A stretch of DNA of 64,000 bases from Elusimicrobiota bacterium (GTDB taxonomy: Bacteria > Elusimicrobiota > Elusimicrobia > FEN-1173 > JAKLIF01): assembly GCA_022709755.1 (NCBI GenBank), contig JAKLIF010000005.1, positions 186,001 to 250,000 on the forward strand. Direction: 5' to 3'. This document shows positions 26,810 through 35,960 of the stretch, piece by piece. Under the pieces are notes generated by a model, which was not told where the DNA came from, made no database searches, and saw nothing but the letters and a program-made list of their open reading frames with translations. Within the stretch, counting starts at the first letter, position 1. Every line of letters begins with the position of its first letter. Made by a program: the position numbers and the translations under genes.

Positions 26810-27286
26810 ATGGAAAACTCATCGGCACCGGCAGATTTCACGACCGCCCCTCTCCAAAAACTCAACATCACGGACATCAAGAAGATCATCCCGCACCGTT
26901 ATCCGTTCCTGCTCATCGACCGGGTGGACATCCTGGAGGAGGGGCAGCGCGCCATCGGATACAAATGTGTGACGGGCAACGAAGCGTTCTTCCAGGGACA
27001 TTTCCCGGAACGCCCCATCATGCCCGGCGTCCTGATCGTCGAATCCATGGCGCAGACCGGCTGTGTGATATTGCTGAGACAACCCGGGCTGGAGGGGAAA
27101 CTGGCGTTCTTCATGGGGATCGACGCCGTCAAATTCCGGAAACCCGTCGTTCCGGGCGACGTGGTCGAACTGCGCGTGGTGATCCTCCGGGCGGGATCCC
27201 GCGTGGGGAAAGCGCGCGGCGAGGCGTTCGTGGCCGGCCAGAAAGTCACGGAAGCCGAGTTCACCTTCTCGGTCATCGACAACTGA
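26810..27286 (+). CDS. fabZ: 3-hydroxyacyl-ACP dehydratase FabZ
   Basis: Dehydrates 3-hydroxyacyl-ACP in fatty acid elongation and so competes with LpxA and LpxD for their substrate. The 158-residue hot-dog fold protein has the catalytic His H64 and Glu E78 in the motif [20 protein letters not shown]. The N-terminal [17 protein letters not shown] is typical. Shine-Dalgarno CGGAGG precedes ATG 26810. Its place among lpx genes is the common one. Confidence 0.95.
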   Translation: MENSSAPADFTTAPLQKLNITDIKKIIPHRYPFLLIDRVDILEEGQRAIGYKCVTGNEAFFQGHFPERPIMPGVLIVESMAQTGCVILLRQPGLEGKLAFFMGIDAVKFRKPVVPGDVVELRVVILRAGSRVGKARGEAFVAGQKVTEAEFTFSVIDN

Positions 27287-27305
27287 TCCTCTCCCGGAAC
27301 GTCCC

Positions 27306-28130
27306 ATGTCCGCAAACAACTCATTGATCCATCCCACGGCCGTCATCCATCCCTCCGCCCACCTCGGGACGGAGGTGCAGATCGGACCTTACGCCGTGAT
27401 CGGAGAGAACGTCACCCTCGGCCAGAAAACCATCGTCGGGCCTCACGCCGTCATCGAGCACGCCATCATCGGGGAAGAATCCCACATCCACCCCGGCGCC
27501 TTCGTGGGGACGCCGCCGCAAGATTTGAAATACAAGGGGGAAAAGACCCACGTCAAGATCGGATCGAAGACCGTCATCCGCGAATGCGTCACCATCAACC
27601 GCGGCACGGAAGCCTCCGGAGCCACCGTCATCGGCGACGGATGCCTGCTCATGGCCTACAGTCATGTGGCGCACGACTGCGTGATCGGCAACCACGTCAT
27701 CATGGCGAACGTGTCGACGCTGGCCGGTCACGTCCACGTGGGGGACGGGGCCGTCATCGGCGGCTTGTCCGCCATCCACCAATTCACGCGCGTCGGCCCG
27801 ATGGCGATGCTGGGCGGCGGATCCATGGTGGCCAGCGACGTGGCGCCGTTCTGCATGGTGCAGGGAGACCGCGCCCAGATCGTGGGGCTCAACGTCGTCG
27901 GCCTGAGGAGGAGGGGATTGTCACGCGAACACCTGTCCGCCCTCAAGACCGCCTTCAAGACGGTGTTCTATTCGGCGCTCACCCTCGAGCAAGCCCTGAA
28001 ACAGATCGATTCCCTTCCTTCCGTCCCCGAAGTCAAGATCTTCGCGGATTTTTTCAGACAGTCCACCCGGGGATTCTGCCGGCCCGACCGGAGCAAGTCC
28101 ACCGCGGCCGTCCTGGAAGACGCCGATTGA
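27306..28130 (+). CDS. lpxA: UDP-N-acetylglucosamine O-acyltransferase
   Basis: First step of lipid A synthesis: moves a 3-hydroxyacyl chain from ACP to UDP-GlcNAc. The 274 residues form hexapeptide repeats ([14 protein letters not shown] onward), with the conserved [12 protein letters not shown] loop, the catalytic His region [15 protein letters not shown] and the C-terminal helical domain (~190-274) starting near GLRRRGLS. The gene lies 19 bases after fabZ. Confidence 0.95.
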   Translation: MSANNSLIHPTAVIHPSAHLGTEVQIGPYAVIGENVTLGQKTIVGPHAVIEHAIIGEESHIHPGAFVGTPPQDLKYKGEKTHVKIGSKTVIRECVTINRGTEASGATVIGDGCLLMAYSHVAHDCVIGNHVIMANVSTLAGHVHVGDGAVIGGLSAIHQFTRVGPMAMLGGGSMVASDVAPFCMVQGDRAQIVGLNVVGLRRRGLSREHLSALKTAFKTVFYSALTLEQALKQIDSLPSVPEVKIFADFFRQSTRGFCRPDRSKSTAAVLEDAD

Positions 28131-28165
28131 ACGCGCCGGTGGTCCCGTCCGGCCATGACCGCTCC

Positions 28166-28978
28166 ATGAAACCTCTCGGAATCATCGCGGGGAACAGCCA
28201 GTTCCCGATCCTGGTGGCCGAAGAGGCCCGGCGCCAGAACCGGCCGGTGGTGGTCATCGGGATCGAGGAGGAGACCGACCCCCGGATCGAACAGACGTGC
28301 GACCGGCTCCACTGGGTCGCCCTCGGACAGATCAAAAAAGCCATCTCCCTCCTGAAGAAAGAGGGCGTGGAAGAAGCCGTGATGGCCGGCCAAGTCAAAC
28401 ACACGCAGCTCTTCCGGCGGCTCCGGCTGGATCTGACCGCCATCAAATTGCTGGCCACGCTCAAAGACAAGAAGACCGACACCGTCCTCGGCGCGGTCGC
28501 CGACGAATTTTCCAAGGAAGGGATCAAACTCCTCTCCTCCACACTCTATCTGCAGCACCTGCTGGCCCCCGAAGGGGTCCTCACGTCCCGCCGGCCCAAC
28601 GCCGATCAAAAGAAAGACATCGAATTCGGTTTCCGGATCGCCAAATCACTGGCGGGGTTGGACCTGGGACAAACCGTCTGCGTCAAAGACCAGGTGGTCC
28701 TGGCGTTGGAAGCCGTGGAGGGGACCGACGCCTGCATCCGTCGGGCCGGCACCTTCTGTGAGGACGGGCTGATCTTCGTGAAAGTCGCCAAACCCAGACA
28801 GGACATCCGATTCGACGTGCCGGTGATCGGCCGACGAACGCTGGAATCGCTCCGGGAAGCCAAAGCCGCCGTGGCCGCCGTGGAAGCCGGAAAAACGCTC
28901 CTCTTCGACAAAGAATCGCTCCTCCAGGAGGCGGACCGGATGGGTCTGGTCCTGGTGGGCGTGAAGGACCCGGACTGA
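28166..28978 (+). CDS. lpxI: UDP-2,3-diacylglucosamine pyrophosphatase LpxI
   Basis: Cleaves UDP-2,3-diacylglucosamine to lipid X and UMP, replacing LpxH in many bacteria. From ATG 28166 the protein has 270 residues, the family's usual length, and opens with the signature KPLGIIAGNSQFPILVAEEA. The catalytic half carries GKTLLFDKESLLQEADRMGL near the C-terminus. In-frame TTG 28127 (overlapping the lpxA stop) could add 13 residues but gives no family match, so ATG is preferred. Confidence 0.92.
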   Translation: MKPLGIIAGNSQFPILVAEEARRQNRPVVVIGIEEETDPRIEQTCDRLHWVALGQIKKAISLLKKEGVEEAVMAGQVKHTQLFRRLRLDLTAIKLLATLKDKKTDTVLGAVADEFSKEGIKLLSSTLYLQHLLAPEGVLTSRRPNADQKKDIEFGFRIAKSLAGLDLGQTVCVKDQVVLALEAVEGTDACIRRAGTFCEDGLIFVKVAKPRQDIRFDVPVIGRRTLESLREAKAAVAAVEAGKTLLFDKESLLQEADRMGLVLVGVKDPD

Positions 28979-28981
28979 ACC

Positions 28982-29974
28982 ATGCTCTTCCTCTCATCCA
29001 AGAATAAACCCGCCGAACCGGCCGTTCCCGAATCCGAACGGATCCGGATCGGTCTCATGGGGGTGGGGCACCTGGGACAGCATCACGCGCGGCTTCTGGC
29101 GTCCATCCCTCACGCACGCCTAGTGGGGATCACCGACCTCGATTTTGACCGGGCCAAGAAGTTCGCCGACCAATATCACACGACCGCTTTCAAATCCGCC
29201 GACGAATTTCCGTCCGACATACAGGCCCTGGCCATCGTGACCCCGACGCCGACCCATTATCAGATCGCGCGGGCAGGGCTTCAGAAAGGGCTCCATTGTT
29301 TCGTCGAAAAACCCCTCACGATCAAGGTGACGGAAGCGGAGGAACTCATCTCGCTGGCCCAACAGAAAAACCTCGTTCTTCAGGTAGGCCATGTGGAGCG
29401 TTTCAATCCGGGGGTGGTGGAGATGGCCAAGCACGTCCAGGACCCCGTCTTCATCGAGACCAACCGGTTGGGGCCTTACGACCCGCGCGTCTCCCATGTG
29501 GGCGTCGTGCTGGACCTGATGATCCACGACATCGACATCGTGCTCTCTCTGGTGAAGGATAAAGTCGTGCGGGTGGAAGCCCTGGGAGCCAAGCTCCTGT
29601 CCGACCATGAGGACATCGCCAAAGTGACGCTGCACTTTTCCAGAGGGTGCCGGGCGGACCTGGTCGCCAGCCGCGCCAGCATCAAGCGATACCGGAAGAT
29701 CCGGGTTTTCCAGCCGAACGCCTATCTCTCCCTCGACTATTCCGAGAAGAGCCTCAAGATCTTCAAGAAGAAGAAACCCCGCGTGGAATCGATGCTCGAC
29801 GTTTCCATCTCCAGGCCGCGGGTGGCCAAACACGAACCGTTGGACGCCGAACTCCGCCATTTCATCCAGTGCGTGAGAGAAGGGAAGACACCTCTGGTGA
29901 GCGGCGAACACGGACGGGACGCCCTGGAGATCGTCCTGGAGATCCAGAAACAGATCCATGTCCATTCCCTCTGA
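28982..29974 (+). CDS. Gfo/Idh/MocA family NAD-dependent oxidoreductase in the lipid A operon
   Basis: A 330-residue dehydrogenase with an N-terminal Rossmann fold (GLMGVGHLGQHHARLL, residues ~22-37), the EKP motif (CFVEKPLT) and the second domain with MIHDIDIVLSL carrying the conserved His. The substrate is probably a sugar or sugar nucleotide. It sits three bases after lpxI and 12 before lpxB, so a lipid A role is likely. One known precedent is GnnA of Acidithiobacillus, which oxidises the 3-OH of UDP-GlcNAc before the GnnB aminotransferase makes GlcNAc3N. No gnnB is seen nearby. Function remains inference. Confidence 0.85.
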   Translation: MLFLSSKNKPAEPAVPESERIRIGLMGVGHLGQHHARLLASIPHARLVGITDLDFDRAKKFADQYHTTAFKSADEFPSDIQALAIVTPTPTHYQIARAGLQKGLHCFVEKPLTIKVTEAEELISLAQQKNLVLQVGHVERFNPGVVEMAKHVQDPVFIETNRLGPYDPRVSHVGVVLDLMIHDIDIVLSLVKDKVVRVEALGAKLLSDHEDIAKVTLHFSRGCRADLVASRASIKRYRKIRVFQPNAYLSLDYSEKSLKIFKKKKPRVESMLDVSISRPRVAKHEPLDAELRHFIQCVREGKTPLVSGEHGRDALEIVLEIQKQIHVHSL

Positions 29975-29986
29975 GTCCCGGCGCCG

Positions 29987-31117
29987 ATGACACGCATCCT
30001 CCTGATCGCCGGTGATCCGTCCGGAGACATCCATGCCGCGACGTTGGCCCGCGCGCTCAAGACGAAACGGCCGGACCTGGACATCTGGGCCGTGGGGGGA
30101 CCCTCCCTTCAGAAAACCGCCGACCGGTTCCTGAAGAATATCGTCGATGACTGTGTGGTCGGGTTCTGGGAACCTGCCAAGAAACTCCCTTTTTTCGTGC
30201 GGCTGATGAACGAGACCATCCGACCGGTCCTCCAGGAAGCGAAACCGGACGTGGTGATCCCCGTCGATTTTTTCGGGTTCAACCGACTCGTCGCCCGCCA
30301 CGCCAAACAGTCCGGATGCAAGGTCCTCTATTACATCGGGCCCCAGGTGTGGGCGAGCCGGCCGGGACGGTTAAAGGTCATCCGCCGGATCGTCGACAAG
30401 ATGCTCGTCATCTTCCCGTTCGAAAAACCGGTGTATGAGGCGGAGGGAATCCCCGCGGAGTTCGTCGGACACCCGCTTTTGGAAACGATCGCCGAGATCC
30501 CCGTCGACAGTCCCGCCGAAGGCAACGGACGCACGGTCGGACTTCTCCCCGGAAGCCGCCCCGACGAGATCCGCCGGCACCTCCCCCTGTTCCTGAAAGC
30601 GGCCGAGAGGATCGCCGCCGAAGAACCTGAAATCCGTTTTCTGTTGTTCATGGCCCCCACGCTCCCCGACACCGTCTATGAATCGGTCCTGGCCGGGGCG
30701 GGGGAAATCTCGAAGAAAGTCCGCGCCCTCCGGGATGAAGACTATCTGCAAAGGCGGAAATGCGACTGGACGATCACCTGTTCCGGGACGGCCACTCTGG
30801 AGAACGCCCTCCTGGGCCTGCCCATGGTCGTCGTCTACAGGATGTCCTGGATCACCTACTGGATCGCGCGGATGATCGTGCGCGTCTCCTGGATCGCCCT
30901 TCCGAACATCCTCGCCGGGCGAGCGGTCGTCCCGGAGATGATCCAAGGCGGGGCCACCCCGGAATCCATCGCGCGGACCGGCCTGGATTGGATCCGGTCG
31001 GCACAGACCCGGTTCACCGTGCGGGAGGAACTATTGGCCCTGCGACCCCGACTGGGGTCCTCCGGCGGCGCCCGGAAAGCCGAAGACGTCGTGCTGGATT
31101 TTTTGAAAGGACAATGA
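29987..31117 (+). CDS. lpxB: Lipid-A-disaccharide synthase
   Basis: GT19 glycosyltransferase that joins lipid X and UDP-diacylglucosamine into the lipid A disaccharide. The 376-residue protein begins ILLIAGDPSGDIHAA (family GE/DxSGD motif) and has YYIGPQVWASRPGR, FEKPVYEAEGIPAEFVGHPL, LLPGSRPDEIRRHLP and a CSGTATLENALLGLPMVVVYR acceptor/donor segment. Tightly linked to msbA one base downstream. Confidence 0.94.
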   Translation: MTRILLIAGDPSGDIHAATLARALKTKRPDLDIWAVGGPSLQKTADRFLKNIVDDCVVGFWEPAKKLPFFVRLMNETIRPVLQEAKPDVVIPVDFFGFNRLVARHAKQSGCKVLYYIGPQVWASRPGRLKVIRRIVDKMLVIFPFEKPVYEAEGIPAEFVGHPLLETIAEIPVDSPAEGNGRTVGLLPGSRPDEIRRHLPLFLKAAERIAAEEPEIRFLLFMAPTLPDTVYESVLAGAGEISKKVRALRDEDYLQRRKCDWTITCSGTATLENALLGLPMVVVYRMSWITYWIARMIVRVSWIALPNILAGRAVVPEMIQGGATPESIARTGLDWIRSAQTRFTVREELLALRPRLGSSGGARKAEDVVLDFLKGQ

Positions 31118-31118
31118 C

Positions 31119-32846
31119 ATGACCAACCTCCGTCGGATCCTCCGCTACTTCCGCCATCACGTCGGCGACATGATGCTTTCGTTGCTGGCGATGACCGGCG
31201 TCGCCGTCCTGACGGCGGCCGCCATGTGGCTGCTCAAACAGGTGGTGGACAAAGCCCTCAATTCCGGCGACCTGGAAGCCCTTCAGACGGTGGTGTTGCT
31301 GGTCCTCTTGTTCTATCTGGGAAAAGCGGCGCTCGCCTATTTCCACGACTATCTCACCGCGAAAGTGGGGCAAGCCATCATCCAACAGATCCGGGATGAG
31401 GTCTTCGGCCACATCCACACGCTGTCCATGGATTTTTTCACGCACACCGATTCGGCCCGACTCATCTCGCGGCTGACCAACGACGCCCAACTCCTCCAGA
31501 ACGCCCTGACCAAGATCCCCGTGATGATCGTGCGGGACGGTCTGACGATCCTGTTCCTGACGGGATTCCTGTTCTACCTCCACTGGAAGTTCGCGTTGCT
31601 CGCCATGATCATCCTCCCCATCTCCGGAGGGCTCATCGCCCGGTTCGGGAAGAAACTGAGGCGGACGGGACGGGAAGGGCAACAGAAGATGTCCGACCTC
31701 TATGTGATGATCCAGGAGAGCATCACGGGCGTCTCCGTGGTCAAGGCCTTCCAGCAGGAGCAATACGAGATCGACCGGTTCAAGAAAGAGAACAGCCGAT
31801 TCTTCGACATCAGCCTGAAGCTGGCCAAGGTGGAAGCGGCCTCCAGCCCCGTGATGGAATTCCTCGGAGCCATCGGCATGGCCGCCATCCTGTGGTTGGG
31901 CGGAAAAGACGTCGTGACCGGACAATGGACCACCGGAGCGTTCTTCGCTTTCATCGGGAGCGCCCTGTCCCTCTATCAGCCCGTCAAGAACTTCTCCCGC
32001 AGCAACGCGACGCTCCAGCAAGCCCTGGCCGGCGCGGACAGGATCTTCGAACTTCTCGACGTGAAACCGACCGTCGTCTCCCGCCCGGACGCCGAGACAC
32101 TGCCTCCTTTCGAAAAGACCATCCAATTCCGCGGCGTCGGCTTTTCCTACAGGCCCGACACACCCGTGATCCAGGACATCGATGTGACGATCAACAAAGG
32201 GGACATCCTGGCCCTGGTGGGCCCGTCCGGGAGCGGGAAGACGACGTTCTCCGCGCTGGTGTTGCGCTTCTACGATCCCACCCGCGGGCAGATCGTCATC
32301 GACGGAAAAGATCTCCGCGACGTCTCCCTGGATTCCCTGCGCCGCCAGATCGGGGTGGTGACCCAGGAAACGATCCTTTTCAACGACACGGTCCGGCACA
32401 ACGTCGCCTATTCCCTGCCGGGAGCCGGCGAACAACAGATCATCGAGGCCCTGAAGACGGCCAACGCCTGGGATTTCGTCAAAGCCATGCCCCAGCAGTT
32501 GGACACTCTGATCGGGGAACGGGGCGTGCTCCTTTCCGGAGGGCAGAAGCAACGGCTGGCCATCGCCCGCGCCCTCCTGAAGAATCCGCCCATCCTCATT
32601 CTGGACGAAGCCACCAGTTCCCTGGACGCCGCCTCGGAAAAACTGGTCCAGGACGCCATCGAAAAATTGATGCAGAACCGGACGGTCATTGTGATCGCCC
32701 ATCGGCTGGCCACCGTCAAAAACGCCAACCGGATCCTCCTCCTCGACCACGGCCGCGTGGCCGAGAGCGGCACCCACGCCGAACTCCTCGAAAAAAGGGG
32801 ACTCTACTACAAGCTCCATGAACTCCAACTCCTCAGCAATAAATAG
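31119..32846 (+). CDS. msbA: Lipid A export ABC transporter (MsbA type)
   Basis: Flips lipid A core across the inner membrane. It is a 575-residue half-transporter with six membrane helices (~18-300) fused to an ATPase domain. Walker A is GPSGSGKTTFS, the signature LLSGGQKQRLAIARAL, Walker B PILILDEATSSLD and the H-loop VIAHRLATV. Other lipid or peptide exporters share this layout; the position directly after lpxB makes MsbA the best call. Confidence 0.9.
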   Translation: MTNLRRILRYFRHHVGDMMLSLLAMTGVAVLTAAAMWLLKQVVDKALNSGDLEALQTVVLLVLLFYLGKAALAYFHDYLTAKVGQAIIQQIRDEVFGHIHTLSMDFFTHTDSARLISRLTNDAQLLQNALTKIPVMIVRDGLTILFLTGFLFYLHWKFALLAMIILPISGGLIARFGKKLRRTGREGQQKMSDLYVMIQESITGVSVVKAFQQEQYEIDRFKKENSRFFDISLKLAKVEAASSPVMEFLGAIGMAAILWLGGKDVVTGQWTTGAFFAFIGSALSLYQPVKNFSRSNATLQQALAGADRIFELLDVKPTVVSRPDAETLPPFEKTIQFRGVGFSYRPDTPVIQDIDVTINKGDILALVGPSGSGKTTFSALVLRFYDPTRGQIVIDGKDLRDVSLDSLRRQIGVVTQETILFNDTVRHNVAYSLPGAGEQQIIEALKTANAWDFVKAMPQQLDTLIGERGVLLSGGQKQRLAIARALLKNPPILILDEATSSLDAASEKLVQDAIEKLMQNRTVIVIAHRLATVKNANRILLLDHGRVAESGTHAELLEKRGLYYKLHELQLLSNK

Positions 32847-32849
32847 TCC

Positions 32850-33569
32850 ATGAACCAGGCGCTCCTCTATTCCGTCATCGCCGTCACCGTCACCCTGGGC
32901 GGCAGCGCCTTTCCTCTCTTCCGGAAACAACTCTCAAAAAAAGCGCTCTGGCGGCTCCTCTCGTTCGGCAGCGGCGTCCTGCTCGGGATCACCTTTTTGG
33001 ACCTCCTGCCGGAATCGTTCGAGTTGAACGCCCGCGCGGCCTCCATCACCACCCTGGTCTCTTTCTTCCTCTTCTTCGCCGTGGAAGAGTACACGGTCGT
33101 CCACGGCTGCACCGAATGGATGGAGGAGGGAAAATGTCATTCCCATTCCTGGGGCCTGTCGGCGATGGTCTCGATCTTCGTGCACAGCGTCTCCGACGGG
33201 TTGATCATGGCCGCCGCGTTCCTCCATTCCAACACCTTGGGCACGCTGGTCTCGGCCGCGCTGCTCCTGCACAAATTCTCCGACGGACTGACCCTGGCGA
33301 GCCTGTCCCTGGCGGAAGGCCGCTCTCCCCGGCGCACGGCCCTCCTGGCGACACTCGTGTCCTTGGCGACACCGGCCGGGCTCCTCCTCGGGATGATGGC
33401 CTCTCCCTGGATCACTCCCGTCCTCCTGGCGATCCTGTTGGGATTCGCCGCGGGGAGTTTCATCTACGTGGGGGCGGCCGACATCCTTCCGCGCATCCAC
33501 GAGACGCGCGACCGGCTCTGTTGGATCCTCTTCATGATGGGGGCCGGCTTGATCGGGGCCCTCTCATGA
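32850..33569 (+). CDS. ZIP family metal transporter
   Basis: A 239-residue inner-membrane protein with about eight hydrophobic helices. Helices 4 and 5 carry the paired metal-binding motifs HSVSDG and HKFSDG, the hallmark of ZIP zinc/iron importers. A His/Cys-containing loop (HGCTEWMEEGKCHSHSWG) could sense or collect metal. It is three bases after msbA and overlaps thiS by four bases, so it is cotranscribed with the lipid A genes. A link to zinc supply for LpxC is conceivable but not shown. Confidence 0.88.
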   Translation: MNQALLYSVIAVTVTLGGSAFPLFRKQLSKKALWRLLSFGSGVLLGITFLDLLPESFELNARAASITTLVSFFLFFAVEEYTVVHGCTEWMEEGKCHSHSWGLSAMVSIFVHSVSDGLIMAAAFLHSNTLGTLVSAALLLHKFSDGLTLASLSLAEGRSPRRTALLATLVSLATPAGLLLGMMASPWITPVLLAILLGFAAGSFIYVGAADILPRIHETRDRLCWILFMMGAGLIGALS

Positions 33570-33769
33570 TCTCCATCACCATCAACGGAGAGGGAAAGAC
33601 CGTGCCGCGGGACCTGACCTTGGCCGCGCTTCTCAAAGAACTCGGGATGAATGACAGGCCGGTGGCTTGCTCCATCAACCGGACGATCGTCCCTAAGAAC
33701 GACTTTTCAGGACGGCGCCTCCAGGATCACGACCGGATCGACATCCTCCAGATCATCGGAGGGGGATGA
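33566..33769 (+). CDS. thiS: Sulfur carrier protein ThiS
   Basis: A 67-residue ubiquitin-fold protein ending in IIGGG, the C-terminal Gly-Gly tail that is turned into a thiocarboxylate to supply sulfur for the thiazole of thiamine. It begins at ATG 33566 inside the stop of the ZIP gene and is followed 60 bases later by its partner thiG. No thiF or thiH is in the window. Confidence 0.92.
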   Translation: MISITINGEGKTVPRDLTLAALLKELGMNDRPVACSINRTIVPKNDFSGRRLQDHDRIDILQIIGGG

Positions 33770-33782
33770 GACGGCGCCTTCC

Positions 33783-33811
33783 TTGGCGGCGACGATGAAA
33801 GTTGGTATGAT
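33783..33811 (+). promoter_or_regulatory. Possible promoter of thiG
   Basis: TTGGCG (33783-33788), 17 bases, TATGAT (33806-33811). It would give a ~12-base leader with GGAGGG before ATG 33830. No thiamine riboswitch-like sequence fits in the 60-base gap. Confidence 0.4.
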
Positions 33812-33829
33812 TCAGACGGAGGGACAACG

Positions 33830-34636
33830 ATGATATCGGACAAAGCATTGGTCATTGGCGGAAAAACGTATTCGTCGAGGCTGTTCGTCGGCACGGGGAA
33901 ATACAAGACCCCGGAGCTCATGACGCGGGCGCTGACGGCGTCCGGGGCGAGCCTGGTGACCGTCGCCATCCGGCGGGTCAGCCTGACCGACCGGTCTCCG
34001 GAATCCTTCTGGAACCATCTCCCGCCGTCCATGACCATCCTGCCGAACACGGCCGGATGCTACACCGCCGATGACGCCATGCACACGGCCCGCTTGGCCC
34101 GCGAAGCGCTAAACACCCCTCTGGTCAAATTGGAAGTTCTGGGAGATCCGAAAACGCTGCTTCCCGACACGGTGGCCCTCCTGGAGGCCACGCAACAGTT
34201 GGTGAAGGAAGGGTTCGTGGTCCTTCCCTATACGAACGACGACCCCATCATGGCCAAACGCCTGGTCGAGGCCGGGGCCGCGGCGGTGATGCCGTTGGCC
34301 TCGCCGATCGGTTCGGGACGGGGGATCCTCAACCCGCTCCACATCCGTTTCATCCGGGAACAGATCCAGAGCGTGCCCGTCATCGTGGACGCCGGCGTGG
34401 GAACGGCCTCCGACGCCGCGGCGGCCATGGAACTCGGTGTCGACGGGATTTTGATGAACACGGCCATCGCCGAGGCGGAAGACCCCGTCCTCATGGCGGA
34501 ATCCATGAAACTGGCCGTCGACGCGGGCCGTAAGGCCTTCCTCGCCGGACGGATGCCGATGAAGACTTACGCCTCTCCCTCCTCGCCGACGGAGGGAGTT
34601 CCGACCATCTCACAGGTCCCGGGAGGGAAAAAATGA
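33830..34636 (+). CDS. thiG: Thiazole synthase
   Basis: Makes the thiazole phosphate of thiamine from deoxyxylulose 5-phosphate, dehydroglycine and ThiS thiocarboxylate. The 268-residue TIM barrel shows [16 protein letters not shown], the Schiff-base lysine in [10 protein letters not shown], and phosphate-binding loops [13 protein letters not shown] and [17 protein letters not shown]. The Shine-Dalgarno GGAGGG lies seven bases upstream. The stop overlaps the next gene by four bases. Confidence 0.95.
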   Translation: MISDKALVIGGKTYSSRLFVGTGKYKTPELMTRALTASGASLVTVAIRRVSLTDRSPESFWNHLPPSMTILPNTAGCYTADDAMHTARLAREALNTPLVKLEVLGDPKTLLPDTVALLEATQQLVKEGFVVLPYTNDDPIMAKRLVEAGAAAVMPLASPIGSGRGILNPLHIRFIREQIQSVPVIVDAGVGTASDAAAAMELGVDGILMNTAIAEAEDPVLMAESMKLAVDAGRKAFLAGRMPMKTYASPSSPTEGVPTISQVPGGKK

Positions 34637-35676
34637 ACATCATCTTGAGGAAAGCCACGATCGCCGGTTGCCTGTTCTGTTCACTCGTTCTGTCCGGCGT
34701 CGCCGAAGCCAAACCGAGGTCCCACGTCCGTTCCACCGATTTCAGCGGAAAGCCCGTGGGGGTCCGGAACGTGGGCATGGGGGAGACGGGGGCGGCCACC
34801 ACCGGGGACAGTTCGTCTCCCGTCTGGAACCCGGCCTGCATGGTGGATTTGGAATCGAGCTTTTGGGCCATGGATTTCGATGTGGCCAAACAGAGCACTC
34901 TGGACACCAACGTCATCCTGGGGGACACGCCGTTGAGAGGACGAAAGCTGGTCTACCTGGGACTGGCTAATTCCGAATCGGCCATCTTCTTCCGGCCCCT
35001 GGCCAACTACCGGGAACGGGTGATCACCAATACGGCCGACCCCGCCAATAATTTCGAGGACACGTCCATGAAGGTCTATCAGATCGGCTTGACCGCCGCC
35101 CAGACGGACAAACAGTCCGATGTGGGGCTCACGATCTCCTATCTCAACGCCCGCCGCAGCTACATGGATGTCGAGACGGGAATGACGCCGGAACTCACGA
35201 TGGCCGACGGGCACGGGTTCAGCCTCGACATGGGCATGAGGGGTCGCACCGACCATGTGTCGGTCGGGTTGGCCTTCTTCAACATCCCGGGGATCATCTA
35301 CTGGAACGAATACAAAGCCGACCAACTGCCCGTCCAGATGAAAGCGGGACTCGCCTTCAACCCCATCTCGGCGGTCACCATCGCCTCGGATTACGAGAAG
35401 CGGTTTTACAGAGGAGGGGAACCCAAACCGGATTATCTGCACATCGGATTGGAACTCAAGTTGCTCCGCTGGTTTGCGGTTCGGGGAGGGACGTACGGGG
35501 ATGACCTGAACGATCCCGACAAGACGAACTACACGGCGGGTTGCTCGTTCTACTCGACGCAGAACCACCGGCTCGATTTCGCTTTTAGGACATATCGACT
35601 GCAGGAAGAACGGGTCTACAACTATATGGTGGGAATCGCCTTGCCGATTTCCAACACGGCCGACAGCGGTTACTGA
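34633..35676 (+). CDS. PorV/PorQ-like outer-membrane beta-barrel protein
   Basis: A 347-residue protein with a signal peptide (~1-26, cleavage after VAEA) and a mature part of alternating polar/apolar strands. The early segment [27 protein letters not shown] matches the 'GMGGAG-WNPA' entry of PorV/FadL-type outer-membrane proteins of FCB and related phyla. The remaining ~300 residues are barrel-like, with Tyr- and Arg-rich strands near the end. Function is unknown; PorV itself is a shuttle of the type IX secretion system, but no such genes are in the window. Overlaps thiG by four bases. Confidence 0.65.
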   Translation: MNIILRKATIAGCLFCSLVLSGVAEAKPRSHVRSTDFSGKPVGVRNVGMGETGAATTGDSSSPVWNPACMVDLESSFWAMDFDVAKQSTLDTNVILGDTPLRGRKLVYLGLANSESAIFFRPLANYRERVITNTADPANNFEDTSMKVYQIGLTAAQTDKQSDVGLTISYLNARRSYMDVETGMTPELTMADGHGFSLDMGMRGRTDHVSVGLAFFNIPGIIYWNEYKADQLPVQMKAGLAFNPISAVTIASDYEKRFYRGGEPKPDYLHIGLELKLLRWFAVRGGTYGDDLNDPDKTNYTAGCSFYSTQNHRLDFAFRTYRLQEERVYNYMVGIALPISNTADSGY

Positions 35677-35721
35677 TTCCGCGGGGAGGGGGACCGGAAA
35701 AAGTGCCGCCGGGACTTCAGG

Positions 35722-35913
35722 TCAGGGGGCTTTTCGAACCCGGTTGGAATGCAGGCACGTGGTGCAGACGTAGACGCGGCGCGGCTGAGAGCCGACCGTG
35801 ATTCTCACACGCTGCAAATTCGGCGAAAAACGACGGTTCGTCTTTCTGTGCGAATGGCTGATGGTCTTCCCGGTGACGGGTCCTTTGCTGCACACAAAAC
35901 AACGGTATGACAT
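35722..35913 (-). CDS. rpmB: Ribosomal protein bL28, zinc-binding form
   Basis: A 63-residue large-subunit protein, the only - strand gene in this part. It has two cysteine pairs (CFVC near the start, CTTC near the end), the zinc-ribbon (C+) form, and the family segments GKTISHSHRKTNRRF and VRITVGSQPRRVYVC. A strong Shine-Dalgarno (AAGGAGG) lies just upstream of its ATG. It is divergent from recG; rpmB close to recG is also seen in Firmicutes. A weak TTGCAA/TAGAAA pair on the - strand (35938-35966) could be its promoter. Confidence 0.95.
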   Translation of the reverse strand: MSYRCFVCSKGPVTGKTISHSHRKTNRRFSPNLQRVRITVGSQPRRVYVCTTCLHSNRVRKAP

Positions 35914-35960
35914 GATTCCTCCTTTCCGAACTGCAAGTTTCTATCATTTTCATTCGTGAA

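Noticed and set aside
33770-33829. Thiamine (TPP) riboswitch before thiG
   Set aside because: The gap is 60 bases, too short for the aptamer, and lacks the conserved CUGAGA and ACCUGA-type segments.
34633-35676. Type IX secretion (PorV) component
   Set aside because: The similarity is to the broad PorV/FadL-type barrel family; no other type IX genes occur here, so a secretion role is not claimed.
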